From: Novosphingobium sp. PP1Y
Lineage (GTDB): Bacteria > Pseudomonadota > Alphaproteobacteria > Sphingomonadales > Sphingomonadaceae
Assembly (NCBI RefSeq): GCF_000253255.1
Contig: NC_015580.1
Location: 1,997,001-2,061,000, forward strand
DNA: 64,000 nucleotides
Reading direction: 5' to 3'
Position numbers and translations under genes: made by a program. The notes under the pieces were generated by a model. That model searched no databases. It was not told where the DNA came from and saw only the letters and a program-made list of their open reading frames with translations. Shown one piece after another: positions 34,024 through 43,418 of this stretch (position 1 is its first letter; the number at the start of each line of letters is the position of its first letter).

Positions 34024-35298
34024 TCAGGCGTCGGCTGCGGCCTTCTTGCTGACCTTGTTCATCACCGACTTGATATCGAGCTTGCCGAGCAGCGACTTGC
34101 CGCCGGCCAGCGAAATCGCGGTATCGTCGCCGGTGTCGGTGATCATCCGGGCGAGTTCGCGAACGGCGCTACCGGCCTTGCTGGAACGGTTCGCATCGGC
34201 GAAAGTCTGGCCGAGCTTGGCCGCCATCGATGCCGCCTTGAGGTCGTAGGGGATCGAGAGCTGGATCTTGTTCTCGATCGAGGCCTCGAAGTCGGACTTG
34301 CTGATTTCGGCAAGGCTGGACTGGACCTTGTTGGCCACGACCACCACGCGCGCGTGCGGTGCGTGCGACTTGAGCCACGAGAGCATGCGGATCGCATCGC
34401 GCGCCGAGGCCAGGGTCATCTCGGTCACGAGGACCACGACGTTCACATCGGCAACGAGCTGCGGGAAGTTGATCAGCATGTTGCGCGGCATGTCGATGAC
34501 GGTCATCTCGAAGGCCTGGCGAAACTCTTCCTCAAGCTGCACGAAGGCAGCCCCGTCCGTCATCAGCGGCGCGTTGATCGGCGCTTCGGCGGAGAGAATT
34601 GCGAGGTTGTCGTTCGCGCGGATCATGGCGCGTTCGATGAACAGGCCGTCGATGCGGCTGGGGTTCTCGATCGCGTCGGTCAGGCCGCGCCCGGGCTCGA
34701 GGTCGAGGCTCAGCGCGCCGGTGCCGAAGTGGATGTCGAGATCGAGCAGTGCGGTCGGCAACTTGTGGTCGGCGCTGAACAGCCATGCCAGCGAAGTGGC
34801 GAGCGTCGAGGAACCCACGCCGCCGCGCGTGCCGATCACGGCCGTGGCGATATGCTGGCGCACCGCGCCCGCGTCATGGCTCTTGGGCGCAGCGAAGACC
34901 GTCTGCGCCTGGGCCAGGGAATCGCGCACCTGCGCCGGCGAAAGCGGCTTGAGCAGGTAATCGTGGATGCCGCTGGCGATGAGGTCGCGATAGAGGCGAA
35001 CGTCGTTAACCTGACCGATCGCGACAACGACCGTTCCCGGTTCGCAGACTTCGGCAAGGGCGTTGATGTCGTTGAGCGGATCGCCGCTTTCCGACAGGTC
35101 GACCATCAGGATGTTCGGGCTGGCGGTGATCGAGAGCGACTGCACGGCATTGCGCAGGCCGCCCTTGTTGCACTTCTCCGGCTGCCAGCCCATTTCCATC
35201 GCGATAGGACGCAGGACGTCGAGCGAGGCTTCGTCGCACAAGTAGGCGGCGAACTGGTCGCGTCCGTTGGGGCTCCCGGTCTTCCAGTGAGCGTTCAT
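34024..35298 (-). CDS. cpaE: Tad pilus localisation ATPase CpaE/TadZ
   Basis: 424 residues. An N-terminal receiver-like domain (about 20-150) is followed by a ParA/MinD-type ATPase domain with the deviant Walker A GTRGGVGSSTLA and the LLDLDIHFG Walker B-like strand. TadZ/CpaE proteins position the pilus machinery at the cell pole. Start 3 bases after cpaD. It would normally be followed by cpaF, but tadB follows here. Confidence 0.92.
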   Translation of the reverse strand: MNAHWKTGSPNGRDQFAAYLCDEASLDVLRPIAMEMGWQPEKCNKGGLRNAVQSLSITASPNILMVDLSESGDPLNDINALAEVCEPGTVVVAIGQVNDVRLYRDLIASGIHDYLLKPLSPAQVRDSLAQAQTVFAAPKSHDAGAVRQHIATAVIGTRGGVGSSTLATSLAWLFSADHKLPTALLDLDIHFGTGALSLDLEPGRGLTDAIENPSRIDGLFIERAMIRANDNLAILSAEAPINAPLMTDGAAFVQLEEEFRQAFEMTVIDMPRNMLINFPQLVADVNVVVLVTEMTLASARDAIRMLSWLKSHAPHARVVVVANKVQSSLAEISKSDFEASIENKIQLSIPYDLKAASMAAKLGQTFADANRSSKAGSAVRELARMITDTGDDTAISLAGGKSLLGKLDIKSVMNKVSKKAAADA

Positions 35299-35301
35299 GG
35301 T

Positions 35302-35961
35302 TCAGTTCCCACCCTTGCTTGAAGTGTTGCTGAGGCCGCTGGCGCCGGTCGGTTGCGCCTTGCGGTAGATGTCGATCGCCTTCGAGGAACTCATGACCGA
35401 GGTTTCGCCGGTAGTCGTGGCGCCGCGCACGAGGTCCTCGGGGTCGGCGATCATCGCGGCGAGGTTGGAATTGGTTGCGCAGCCGTAATTGCTGCTCAGG
35501 CCGTTGGCGGGATTGGCATCGCTCTTGGCTGACCAGTCGGGGCACCCCGGGACGCTGGCCTTGGAGCGCGTGATGACCACGCGTGCCGTTCCGGCCGGGA
35601 CATAACCTTCGGTGATCGGGGCGGATTCGCTCAGAAGCAGGCCGTACCGCGAAGCGACAGCCTCGATCGCGGAGCGGGTCGAGCTGTTGGCGGAGGGATC
35701 GTCGACATAGACCTTGTCGCCGTACTTCGCGCCCATCGCCTCGAACCAGCCGGCGAGGCGCTGCTGCTCGCCATAGGCAAGGCCCGAGCCGCCGGTCGAT
35801 ACGTCGAGCGTGTAGTTGACCTTCTCGACGACCGGCTGGTGGACGCTGTTCATCGAGCGGTTGGACGGAATGCCGCCGCACCCTGCAAGACCGAGGCCGA
35901 GGGCCAGAGCGAGGGCAGTGCCGGCGGCGCGGCTGGCGAATGCCATGTTCGGTTTGTGCAT
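35302..35961 (-). CDS. cpaD: Tad pilus outer-membrane lipoprotein CpaD
   Basis: 219-residue lipoprotein. The signal region ends in a lipobox LAGC (Cys near residue 28). The body has the CpaD pattern with GCPDWS, SNYGCATNSNLAAMIADPEDLVRG and a disordered Ser/Thr-rich end. It is thought to help place or stabilise the secretin. The ATG at 35961 has AAAGG before it. A GTG six codons upstream overlaps the cpaC stop and is less likely. Confidence 0.9.
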   Translation of the reverse strand: MHKPNMAFASRAAGTALALALGLGLAGCGGIPSNRSMNSVHQPVVEKVNYTLDVSTGGSGLAYGEQQRLAGWFEAMGAKYGDKVYVDDPSANSSTRSAIEAVASRYGLLLSESAPITEGYVPAGTARVVITRSKASVPGCPDWSAKSDANPANGLSSNYGCATNSNLAAMIADPEDLVRGATTTGETSVMSSSKAIDIYRKAQPTGASGLSNTSSKGGN

Positions 35962-35975
35962 CGTCACTACCTTTC

Positions 35976-37502
35976 TCACTTCAGGGTGAAGCCGGGCCTG
36001 GCGGAGTCGTCGGCGGCCGTGCGCTTCGCCTTCTTCTTCGACTTGCCGCTGCCCGAGGCATCGCCGATGCCCGGACCCTCGACAGCCGAAGGCGACTGCG
36101 TGGGCTGGGGCGGCTTGGCTTCGCTGGCGCCGTCGCTGGCCATGTTGCCCAGCAGGCGCTGCAGTTCGTTGGGAGCCTGGAAGCCGTCGGTCGGCAACGC
36201 GATCTGGTTCGCATCGACCGGATTGACGAGATACGGGGTGACGACGATCACCAGTTCGGTCTCGCCGCGCTTGTAGCTCGTCGAGCGGAACAACGAGCCG
36301 AGGATCGGCAGGTCGCCTGCGCCGGGCATCTTGGTGATCGTGTTCTGCGAGTTGTTGCTGAGCAGTCCCGCGATCATGAAGCTCTGTCCGGAGCCCAGTT
36401 CGATGGTCGTTTCGGTGCGGCGGGTGGTGAGCGCCGGGACCTCGAAGTTGTTGAGCACGATCGCGCCCTGGCTCGAGAGTTCCGAGACTTCCGGACGCAC
36501 CCTGATCGAGATGCGGCCGTTCGCGAGCACGGTTGGGGTGTAGCTGAGGCTGACGCCGTACTTTTTGTACTCGATCGAAGTCGAACCGAGGCCCTGGCTG
36601 ATCGGGATCGGGAATTCGCCGCCTGCGAGGAACTCGGCGGTCTCGCCGGAAAGCGCGGTCAGGTTCGGCTGCGCCAGCGTCGTGACGAGGCCCACGGTCT
36701 CACCCGCATCGAGCGCGCCGAGAATGTTGAGGCCCAGCAGCTTGCCCGCACCGCCAAGGGTCGTGCCCGTGGCTGTGTTGACAATGTCCGAGCCGCCTGC
36801 AGGGGCCTTCACGTTGCCTACGCCAAGGGGGCCACCGGGCGTGAATTGCGAGCCGACGACACTGCCTTGTCCGAGGCCGAATTTGAAACCGCCTGTGCTG
36901 TCGGTTGTCGCCCACCTGACGCCCAGCGACTTGGCCAGCGAGCGGCTGACTTCGGCGATGCGCACCTGCAGGTTGACCTGCAGCGGCGTGGCCATGCGCA
37001 GGCGGCTGATCACGTTCGACTTGTCGCCGACATAGGCCTGGACGAGGCGCTCTGCTTCCGAGGCGTCTTCCGGCGTCTTGACGGTGCCGGTCAGCAGGAA
37101 GGTGTTGGAGCCCATCGTCGAGACGCCGATCTTGGCCTCGGGCATGGCAAGGCGCAGCATGTCGTCGACGCTGTCGAGGTTGGAGCCGACGCGGATGTTG
37201 GCCGACCAGATCACGGTACCGGCCGCGTTGCTGGCATAGACCGTGGTCGTGCCGCCGGCTTTGCCGAAGACGTAGAACTGGTTGCGCGACTTGACCTGCA
37301 CGTCGGCGACCGCCTCATTGGCGACGAAGACGTCGGTCATCGTGCCGGGCACGTTGATGAGCTGTCCGTTGCCGATCGAAAGCGAGATATCCTGCGCCGG
37401 GCGGACTACCGATTGGGCGGCAGCCGGAGCCGGGACGGCGAGAGCCAGCGGCGACAGGGCGCAGGCGGCACTCAACACGGACTTGAGAAGGCGCTGTTTC
37501 AT
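35976..37502 (-). CDS. cpaC: Tad pilus secretin CpaC/RcpA
   Basis: 508 residues. The signal peptide (MKQRLLKSVLSAACALSPLALAVPAPAAAQ) leads to a BON/pilus-N domain (about 35-150) and a secretin domain. The secretin domain includes VTTLAQPNLTALSGETAEFLAGGEFPIP and the closing PILGSLFRSTSYKRGETELVIVVTPYLV. It forms the outer-membrane channel for the Flp pilus. The Lys/Arg-rich disordered C-terminus after about 440 is longer than in Caulobacter CpaC. The ATG at 37502 with AAGG upstream fits the signal peptide; the frame is open 16 codons further. Confidence 0.93.
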   Translation of the reverse strand: MKQRLLKSVLSAACALSPLALAVPAPAAAQSVVRPAQDISLSIGNGQLINVPGTMTDVFVANEAVADVQVKSRNQFYVFGKAGGTTTVYASNAAGTVIWSANIRVGSNLDSVDDMLRLAMPEAKIGVSTMGSNTFLLTGTVKTPEDASEAERLVQAYVGDKSNVISRLRMATPLQVNLQVRIAEVSRSLAKSLGVRWATTDSTGGFKFGLGQGSVVGSQFTPGGPLGVGNVKAPAGGSDIVNTATGTTLGGAGKLLGLNILGALDAGETVGLVTTLAQPNLTALSGETAEFLAGGEFPIPISQGLGSTSIEYKKYGVSLSYTPTVLANGRISIRVRPEVSELSSQGAIVLNNFEVPALTTRRTETTIELGSGQSFMIAGLLSNNSQNTITKMPGAGDLPILGSLFRSTSYKRGETELVIVVTPYLVNPVDANQIALPTDGFQAPNELQRLLGNMASDGASEAKPPQPTQSPSAVEGPGIGDASGSGKSKKKAKRTAADDSARPGFTLK

Positions 37503-37549
37503 GACCTTGCCCTTCGTGGCAGAGAAATCGATTGCGGTTGGGGTTGCCA

Positions 37550-38572
37550 TTATTTGGCTCCCACGACTTCTGCAGTGGTGGTCTTGCCGCGGGTGACGCG
37601 AACGATCGGGCCGGAGCGAACCGGAGCGGCATCCGAAACCGGACCGCGGTTGGAGAAGGCGACGGCCATGGCATTGCTGCGCGCGGCGCGTTCGTCGGCC
37701 GTCATCGGGCGGCTCGAGCGCTGGAAGCGCGAGACGTCGCCGCCGGTGACGTAAGTCGTGTTGCCTTCGATCGGGCGTTCCATCGCCTGGCGCACGAGCT
37801 GGTTTTCCTGCTCCTTGGTCGCGCCTTCGGGCACGTTCACTTCGCCGTTGGCAAGGATCCGTTCGAACTCACCCTGGCTGTCGGCGATCGAGCGCAGCGA
37901 AAGGCTGAGCGTGCCGATCTCCTGCGCGACGGCGACCTTTTCGGCGATGCGCGGGGTAACTTCGATAGTCACGGTACGGAACGCCTTCACCACGGTCTTG
38001 CCGTCGACGACCTCGTTGTCGGTGGTCTGGTCGGTGGCAAGGACGCGCAGGTTGCGCAGGATCGTTTCGGAGGTGCGCAGCGGATCGCCTTCGCCCTTGA
38101 CCTGCTGGGTCAGGACGAGGTCGACGCGGTCGCCCGGGAAGACGAAACCGCCGACGCCGGTCTTGGCCGACACCGGTATGGTCACGGCGCGCATGCCCGG
38201 GCCAAGCGCGGCGGCAAGGAAGCCGCGGTCGCCAGGCGCGACGAGCGAACCCTGGGTCACGGGCTGGCCGGCGGTGAGTGGGAAGCGCACGACGGTGCCG
38301 AGCAGCTTCGACATGTCCGCCTCGCCATCGATGAAGTAAGCGTCCTTCACCAGTTCCGAAGGCCAGTCCTGGAAGGAGATGGCATCGGCGGTGATGATGG
38401 TTCCCACCGGCAGGGCGCGCTGGGCGACGAGGACCTTGGGTCCCGTCGGCGCGGCCGGCGCGGCATCGGCTTGCGGCGCGGAGGCGCCTGCAAACATCGA
38501 ACGGGCGACGAAGGCCGTCCCCGCTGCGATGAGCAGCGCGACGACCAGCAGCACCAGCTTCTTCTTATCCAT
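37550..38572 (-). CDS. cpaB: Tad pilus assembly protein CpaB/RcpC
   Basis: 340 residues. One N-terminal transmembrane helix (MDKKKLVLLVVALLIAAGTAFVA) is followed by an SAF domain (about 48-115, VLVAQRALPVGTIITAD) and the CpaB periplasmic domain with VGGFVFPGDRVDLVLTQ. It stabilises the secretin complex. AGGGGGC precedes the ATG at 38572. It is the second gene of the cluster, after cpaA. Confidence 0.92.
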   Translation of the reverse strand: MDKKKLVLLVVALLIAAGTAFVARSMFAGASAPQADAAPAAPTGPKVLVAQRALPVGTIITADAISFQDWPSELVKDAYFIDGEADMSKLLGTVVRFPLTAGQPVTQGSLVAPGDRGFLAAALGPGMRAVTIPVSAKTGVGGFVFPGDRVDLVLTQQVKGEGDPLRTSETILRNLRVLATDQTTDNEVVDGKTVVKAFRTVTIEVTPRIAEKVAVAQEIGTLSLSLRSIADSQGEFERILANGEVNVPEGATKEQENQLVRQAMERPIEGNTTYVTGGDVSRFQRSSRPMTADERAARSNAMAVAFSNRGPVSDAAPVRSGPIVRVTRGKTTTAEVVGAK

Positions 38573-38653
38573 GGCTCTGAAGCCCCCTAGAAATCCCCGA
38601 GTAGTTGTCCTCAACATCGGGTGAATTGGTTAAAATGAGGTTCATCCAAGAAT

Positions 38654-39352
38654 TCAGCTCAAAAGTGCCGCCGAATAGGCCTGCTCGCTAAGTACCCAGA
38701 GGCCTGCGAGCGAGATGGCGACGCCATAGGGAATCGGCAGGCGAGACTTTTGCCTGCGCAGCATGTGACGGAACCCGAATGCGAAAAGTGCGAGCACGGC
38801 GAGGATCGCGAGCGCGATCGTCCAGGGCTGCGGCAGGAAGGTGCCAAGAGCATTGAGCGTATCGGCATCGACCAGCGGCTGGCGCGTCGCCATGGCATAG
38901 ACGAACAGGCAGGCGCACCAGACCCATGCGATCGCGGTCACGCCAGCCAGCACGTCGCGAACGACTTCACCGGGCACGCGGCGCATGTTGAAAAAGGCCA
39001 TTGCCACAGACGCGCCGCCGCCGATCACGCCCATCATGACGATGAGCTGGATGAAGGCGGCCGGGCTGAACCAGAAGGCGAGGGCGGTCAGCAGCTTCAC
39101 GTCGCCTCCGCCCATCTGGCGCATGGCGAACAGGAAGCAGGTGACGATGAACGTAAGGACCGCCAGGCCGAACTGGAAGCCGACGTCGGCCCAGCCATAT
39201 CCGGCCGAATACCACCAGACGGGCGCGCAAAGCGCGATGGCCGCGTTCAGCCAGTTGTCGATCTCACGCCGCTTTACGTCGGTATAGGCGGCGTAGAGCA
39301 GTGCAGTTGCCAATGCCGCCAGCAATGCGTACGAAAAATACCCGCCTTGCAT
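38654..39352 (-). CDS. cpaA: Prepilin peptidase CpaA/TadV (A24 family)
   Basis: 232-residue polytopic membrane aspartic protease that processes Flp prepilin. The two catalytic aspartates are visible in AAYTDVKRREIDNW (about residue 25) and in the GxGD-like MGGGDVKLL (about 80). At 232 residues it is longer than minimal TadV (about 150-170), with extra C-terminal helices. AGGGGGA precedes the ATG at 39352. The frame extends 14 codons upstream. It is the first gene of the cluster; no pilin gene lies between it and the divergent hydrolase gene. Confidence 0.9.
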   Translation of the reverse strand: MQGGYFSYALLAALATALLYAAYTDVKRREIDNWLNAAIALCAPVWWYSAGYGWADVGFQFGLAVLTFIVTCFLFAMRQMGGGDVKLLTALAFWFSPAAFIQLIVMMGVIGGGASVAMAFFNMRRVPGEVVRDVLAGVTAIAWVWCACLFVYAMATRQPLVDADTLNALGTFLPQPWTIALAILAVLALFAFGFRHMLRRQKSRLPIPYGVAISLAGLWVLSEQAYSAALLS

Positions 39353-39436
39353 GTAGTGGTCCCCCTGATCGGGAACCGCTCTACCGATTATCACTTATCA
39401 AATAGTAACCAAGCCGCTGAGGCCGGAATTAGCCAA

Positions 39437-40414
39437 GTGACCGTTGCACAGACCTGCCCGACCCCATCCAGCGCACGGCGGGAGATCCCTGTTGCGGCCC
39501 GCGAAAGCTGGTGGACCACTCCCGATGGAACGCGGCTTCGCCGGATCGACTGGCCGGCTCCGCAGGCAGCGCATGCGCGCGGCTCGATCCTGTTCATGCC
39601 GGGGCGCGGCGATGCTTACGAAAAGTGGCTAGAGACCCTGGACGAGTGGCATGGCGAGGGCTGGGAAGTCACCTCGGCGGACTGGCGCGGACAGGCTTTG
39701 AGCGGCCGTCTGGGGGGCGACGCGCTGACCGGGCACATCGACGACTTCTCCATCTGGATCAATGACCTCGTGGTGCTGTGGGACGAATGGCGCGCCCGGA
39801 CACCGGGGCCGCATGTTCTCGTCGCCCATTCGATGGGCGGACACCTTGCACTGCGCGCAGTGGCCGAGGGCAAGGTGCGTCCCGATGCGCTGGTGCTCTC
39901 GGCACCGATGCTGGGCTTGCGGCCCGACCGGGTGCCCAGTTTCGTGCTGCATCAGATCGCCAAGGTGATGGTCCGGTTCGGCGATCCGCGGCGCGCTGCA
40001 TGGTCGGGCGACGAGAAGCCCGAACTCGTCCACCGGGCCCGCAATCTGCTGCTGACGCACGATGCCTCGCGCTACGAAGACGAACAATTCTGGCGGCGCG
40101 AGCGCCCTGCGATCACCATGGGCGCGGCCAGCTGGGGCTGGATCGAACGGGCGCTCGACTCGATTCGCGGACTGGAAAAGGCAGGTGCGCTGGAGGCGGT
40201 GCAGGTGCCGGTCCTGCTGCTGGGGACGACCCGGGATCGCCTCGTATCGTGGCGAGCCATCGCCCGGGCGGCAAAGCGCCTGCCGGGCGGCAAGCTGGTC
40301 GCTTTCGGCCCGGAATGCCGTCACGAGATCCTGCGCGAACTCGATCCGGTGCGCGAAAGGGCGCTGGCCGAGATCCGCAAGTTCCTCGACCGCGTCGCCC
40401 CCGCCTGCCGGTAA
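39437..40414 (+). CDS. Alpha/beta hydrolase (serine aminopeptidase S33 / lysophospholipase-like)
   Basis: 325 residues, cytoplasmic, no signal peptide. It shows the oxyanion-hole segment GSILFMPGRGDAYEKW, the nucleophile elbow AHSMGGH (Ser), the acid near LLLGTTRDRLVSW and the His in GPECRHEILRE. The pattern fits PldB/monoacylglycerol-lipase-like S33 hydrolases acting on lipid or other esters. The GTG at 39437 is the best start close to the family N-terminus, though no strong Shine-Dalgarno is seen. The gene is divergent from cpaA and is followed 65 bp later by an FAD oxidoreductase. Confidence 0.82.
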   Translation: MTVAQTCPTPSSARREIPVAARESWWTTPDGTRLRRIDWPAPQAAHARGSILFMPGRGDAYEKWLETLDEWHGEGWEVTSADWRGQALSGRLGGDALTGHIDDFSIWINDLVVLWDEWRARTPGPHVLVAHSMGGHLALRAVAEGKVRPDALVLSAPMLGLRPDRVPSFVLHQIAKVMVRFGDPRRAAWSGDEKPELVHRARNLLLTHDASRYEDEQFWRRERPAITMGAASWGWIERALDSIRGLEKAGALEAVQVPVLLLGTTRDRLVSWRAIARAAKRLPGGKLVAFGPECRHEILRELDPVRERALAEIRKFLDRVAPACR

Positions 40415-40479
40415 CGCAAAGCAAGTTGCATAAAAACCGGTTCACAGGCTTTGCCGCAATGCTCTAGGGGCTCCCGGCA

Positions 40480-41565
40480 ATGGACGCGCGTTACGATATC
40501 GTGATTGTCGGGGCCGGTATGGCCGGCGCCTCGCTTGCCGCGGCAATCGGGACGCGGGCGCGGGTGCTCGTCATCGAGGGTGAGGATCGGCCCGGCTACC
40601 ACACCACCGGACGTTCCGCTGCCTTCTGGGCCGAAAGCTACGGCGGCCCCGGCGTGCAGCCGCTGACCAGTGCATCCGGCCCGATCCTGCGCGAACTTGG
40701 CATGCTCACGCCGCGTACTGCCGTGACCCTCGGCAGGGCCGGGCAGGAAAGCGAGATCGAGGCCTTTGCCGAGACCTATCGGGCGATCGGAGTCGAGGTG
40801 GAACTGCTCGACCGGGCCGGGATGGAAGCGCGCGTACCGCACTTGCGCGAAGGCTGGACCTGCGCCGCGCTGGAGCCGAGCACCTGCGACATCGACGTCG
40901 GGAGCCTGCACCAGTACTACCTTGCACAGGCGCGCAAGGCCGGGATCGAACTGCGATGCAGGGCAAGGCTTGCCGAAGCGCGGCGCGAGGCCTCCGGCTG
41001 GACGCTGCAATTGGCCGACGGACAAGAGGTTCAGGCAGAGATCCTCGTCAACGCGGCAGGCGCCTGGGCCGATCCGGTCGCGCGGATCGCCGGGCAGCGC
41101 CCCATTGGCATCACGCCCTATCGCCGTACGGTGGTGCAGCTCGCCGTGACGCCTGAGGTTCCCGGCGACCTGCCGCTCGTGCTCGACATTTCCGGCGGCT
41201 TCTACTTCAAGCCCGAAAGCGGCCGGCTCTGGCTCAGCCCGCATGACGAGACGCCGAGTCGCCCCTGCGATGCCGCTCCGGAGGAATTCGACGTGGCGCT
41301 TGCGATCGATCGCTTCGAACAGGTGGTCGACTGGCCGATAAAGCGACTCGAGCATCGCTGGGCCGGTCTGCGCAGTTTCGCCCCGGACCGGCTGCCGGTC
41401 TACGGTTTCGCCAGCGAGGACCCGGCCTATTTCTGGTTCGCTGGCCAGGGCGGCTTCGGTATCCAGACCGCGCCTGCCGCCGCCGAACTGGGCGCGCGGC
41501 TGCTGATGGGAGAGGCGGGCGGTCCGGTCGATCCCGCGCCTTACGCTCCGGCGCGGCTTGGCTGA
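40480..41565 (+). CDS. FAD-dependent amine/D-amino-acid dehydrogenase (DauA-like)
   Basis: 361 residues of the DAO family. The dinucleotide-binding motif GAGMAGAS is at about 10-17, followed by GYHTTGRSAAFW, DIDVGSLHQYYL, VNAAGAW, HRWAGLRSFAPDRLPVYGF and FWFAGQGGFGIQTAPAA. These blocks match D-arginine dehydrogenase DauA of Pseudomonas more closely than glycine oxidase. It would oxidise a D-amino acid to a keto acid; substrate preference is unproven. It may be cotranscribed with the hydrolase upstream. Confidence 0.85.
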   Translation: MDARYDIVIVGAGMAGASLAAAIGTRARVLVIEGEDRPGYHTTGRSAAFWAESYGGPGVQPLTSASGPILRELGMLTPRTAVTLGRAGQESEIEAFAETYRAIGVEVELLDRAGMEARVPHLREGWTCAALEPSTCDIDVGSLHQYYLAQARKAGIELRCRARLAEARREASGWTLQLADGQEVQAEILVNAAGAWADPVARIAGQRPIGITPYRRTVVQLAVTPEVPGDLPLVLDISGGFYFKPESGRLWLSPHDETPSRPCDAAPEEFDVALAIDRFEQVVDWPIKRLEHRWAGLRSFAPDRLPVYGFASEDPAYFWFAGQGGFGIQTAPAAAELGARLLMGEAGGPVDPAPYAPARLG

Positions 41566-41658
41566 CAGCTTCCAGGTTGCAACGGCGGGCCATTCGCCTT
41601 GCGTTCTCCTGCCGGAATTGCTCAGTTGCCCGGACAGCCCCAACCGAGGAGACACTTG

Positions 41659-41841
41659 ATGGCGCATCGCTTCGAGATCCGTAAGAACAAGGCCGGCGAG
41701 TACGTGGCCTATTTCTGCTACAACGCGGAAACGATGTTCTGGACGGAAGGCTATTCCAGCAAGGCTTCGGCGAAGAATGCCATCGAATCGATCATCAGAA
41801 ACGGACCGGGCGCCGAAGTCGTCGATACGACGACCGATTGA
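41659..41841 (+). CDS. DUF1508/YegP-family small protein
   Basis: 60 residues with the DUF1508 pattern: MAHRFEIRKNKAGEYVAYFCYNAETMFWTEGYSSKASAKNAIESI. This is one repeat of the fold, which is often duplicated in YegP. GAGGAG lies 8 bases before the ATG. The fold is known, but the biochemical role is not. It stands between the oxidoreductase and a convergent FUSC-type gene. Confidence 0.88.
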   Translation: MAHRFEIRKNKAGEYVAYFCYNAETMFWTEGYSSKASAKNAIESIIRNGPGAEVVDTTTD

Positions 41842-41845
41842 CTGA

Positions 41846-43006
41846 CTAGGGTTCCTGCTTTGCATGAGCCGCCTTGCGCGGTGCGATCAGGTGCCAGGCC
41901 AGCAGGACCGGCTCAAGCACGATCATGCCGATGAAAGCGCTGGCGAGCCGCATCAATGCAGGTTCGATGGCGACGTTTTCGTAGCTGTCTGGGATCAGCA
42001 CGATGAGCACCGTCAGGGTGAATTGCAGGCCGATATAGGTCACGCTGGGCAGGCCGTTCTCGAGATGGCGGCCCAGCACGATGCCAAGGCAGGTCCCGGC
42101 GATGAGCAGGGGCGGGCTGCCATGGGCTATGGCCAGCACGCCCAGCGCGAGCGCGCCGCCCGCCAGGCTTCCCAGTGCACGATGGAACAGGCGCCGGGTG
42201 ACGGGGATGAAGCCGCTCGGGCCAATGCCGGAAACCGGCACGATCATCACGACGAGGATCGTGATGCCCGCCTGCGCCAGCTCGCGCAGCCCGAGAATGG
42301 CGTGAAGCGCGGGCAGGGCGGCAAGCGCCACGCCGGCTTGCGCCGCATGGCGTGCGGCCACCGGGTTCCAAGTGATGCGCTTCGGCTTGTCAGGCTTGAA
42401 ACCCAGCCACTTCTGACGGGCGAGTAGGGCCGCAACAATACTCACGATCGTGCAGGCCATGGTCCCGGCAGCGACTTCGAGCAGGCGCGTGTGCGCGAAA
42501 TCTATCGTGTCCAGCCCGGGCCTTTCCAGCTTGTCGAGCAGGATCATCTCGAAGGTCAGGCCGAAGAGCAGCCAGGCATAGGCGCGCCGGGCGGTCAACA
42601 TGCCATAAAGGCCGAGCGCGCCGATCACGCCCGCGCAGACCATCGCCATGGGCAGCGAATTGGCCGCCATGGGCACGAGCAGGACCGCAAGCAGAATGCC
42701 GATGGAAGTGCCCGTCATGCGCAGCACGCCGCGCAGCAGGGTTTCGCCGACATCGCTCTTGAGCAGGACGTATGCCGAGAATGCGGCCCAGGCGATCATC
42801 TTCGCGCCGATCAGGTGGGCGAAGACGATGGAGAGCAGCACCGATGCCACGCAGGCCCATTCGTCGGCCATGCGTGGACCCGGCGTGATCAAGGCGCGCA
42901 GTTCACTGCGCAGTCTTGCTGAAATCCGGGCCGGCTGGTCGGCAGAACCGGCATCGGCAGTGTCGGGCAGGGGGGCTGTCCTAGTGTCCTGCGGACTGGG
43001 CGGCAT
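41846..43006 (-). CDS. FUSC-family inner-membrane protein (aromatic-acid exporter-like)
   Basis: 386 residues with about ten hydrophobic segments in two blocks (about 45-190 and 215-370), separated by a short basic loop (LARQKWLGFKPDKPKR). The first block resembles the FUSC/ArAE (fusaric acid resistance, YccS/AaeB) membrane domain, but the large cytoplasmic domain of AaeB is absent. It probably exports aromatic or acidic compounds; the substrate is unknown. The ATG at 43006 lies inside the end of rnhA (26-bp overlap) without an obvious ribosome-binding site, so the start is uncertain. Confidence 0.78.
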   Translation of the reverse strand: MPPSPQDTRTAPLPDTADAGSADQPARISARLRSELRALITPGPRMADEWACVASVLLSIVFAHLIGAKMIAWAAFSAYVLLKSDVGETLLRGVLRMTGTSIGILLAVLLVPMAANSLPMAMVCAGVIGALGLYGMLTARRAYAWLLFGLTFEMILLDKLERPGLDTIDFAHTRLLEVAAGTMACTIVSIVAALLARQKWLGFKPDKPKRITWNPVAARHAAQAGVALAALPALHAILGLRELAQAGITILVVMIVPVSGIGPSGFIPVTRRLFHRALGSLAGGALALGVLAIAHGSPPLLIAGTCLGIVLGRHLENGLPSVTYIGLQFTLTVLIVLIPDSYENVAIEPALMRLASAFIGMIVLEPVLLAWHLIAPRKAAHAKQEP

Positions 43007-43418
43007 CGCTCGCCAGCTTGTCTACTCGTTCGTTCTCGACATGGCCGGAATGGCCGCGCACCCATTGCCAGTGCACCTTGTGCCGGGCGACCGCTTCGAT
43101 CAGCTCGTGCCACAGGTCTGCATTGCGCACAGGTTGCTTGCTGGCATTGACCCAGCCCTTCTTGCGCCAGCCGTGGACCCACTTGGTCATGCCGTCGATG
43201 ACGTACTTGCTGTCGCTGTGGATCACCACTTCGCACGGCTCGATCAGGGCATTGAGGCCCTTGATGACGGCGGTCATCTCCATGCGGTTGTTGGTGGTCT
43301 CTGGCTCGCCGCCGGACATTTCCTTCTCATGCGGGCCCATGCGCAGGAGCACGCCCCAGCCACCCGGGCCGGGATTGCCCTTGCAGGCGCCGTCGGTGAA
43401 GATGTCGACCTGCTTCAT
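42981..43418 (-). CDS. rnhA: Ribonuclease HI
   Basis: 145-residue RNase H1 that cuts the RNA strand of RNA-DNA hybrids. Catalytic residues are visible: Asp9 in IFTDGACKGNPG, Glu47 in NNRMEMTA, Asp69 in HSDSKYVIDG and a C-terminal Asp in ENERVDKLA. Length matches the E. coli enzyme. The ATG at 43418 overlaps the thrB stop (ATGA). The frame is open for 90 codons upstream inside thrB and was not used. Confidence 0.96.
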   Translation of the reverse strand: MKQVDIFTDGACKGNPGPGGWGVLLRMGPHEKEMSGGEPETTNNRMEMTAVIKGLNALIEPCEVVIHSDSKYVIDGMTKWVHGWRKKGWVNASKQPVRNADLWHELIEAVARHKVHWQWVRGHSGHVENERVDKLASDAAQSAGH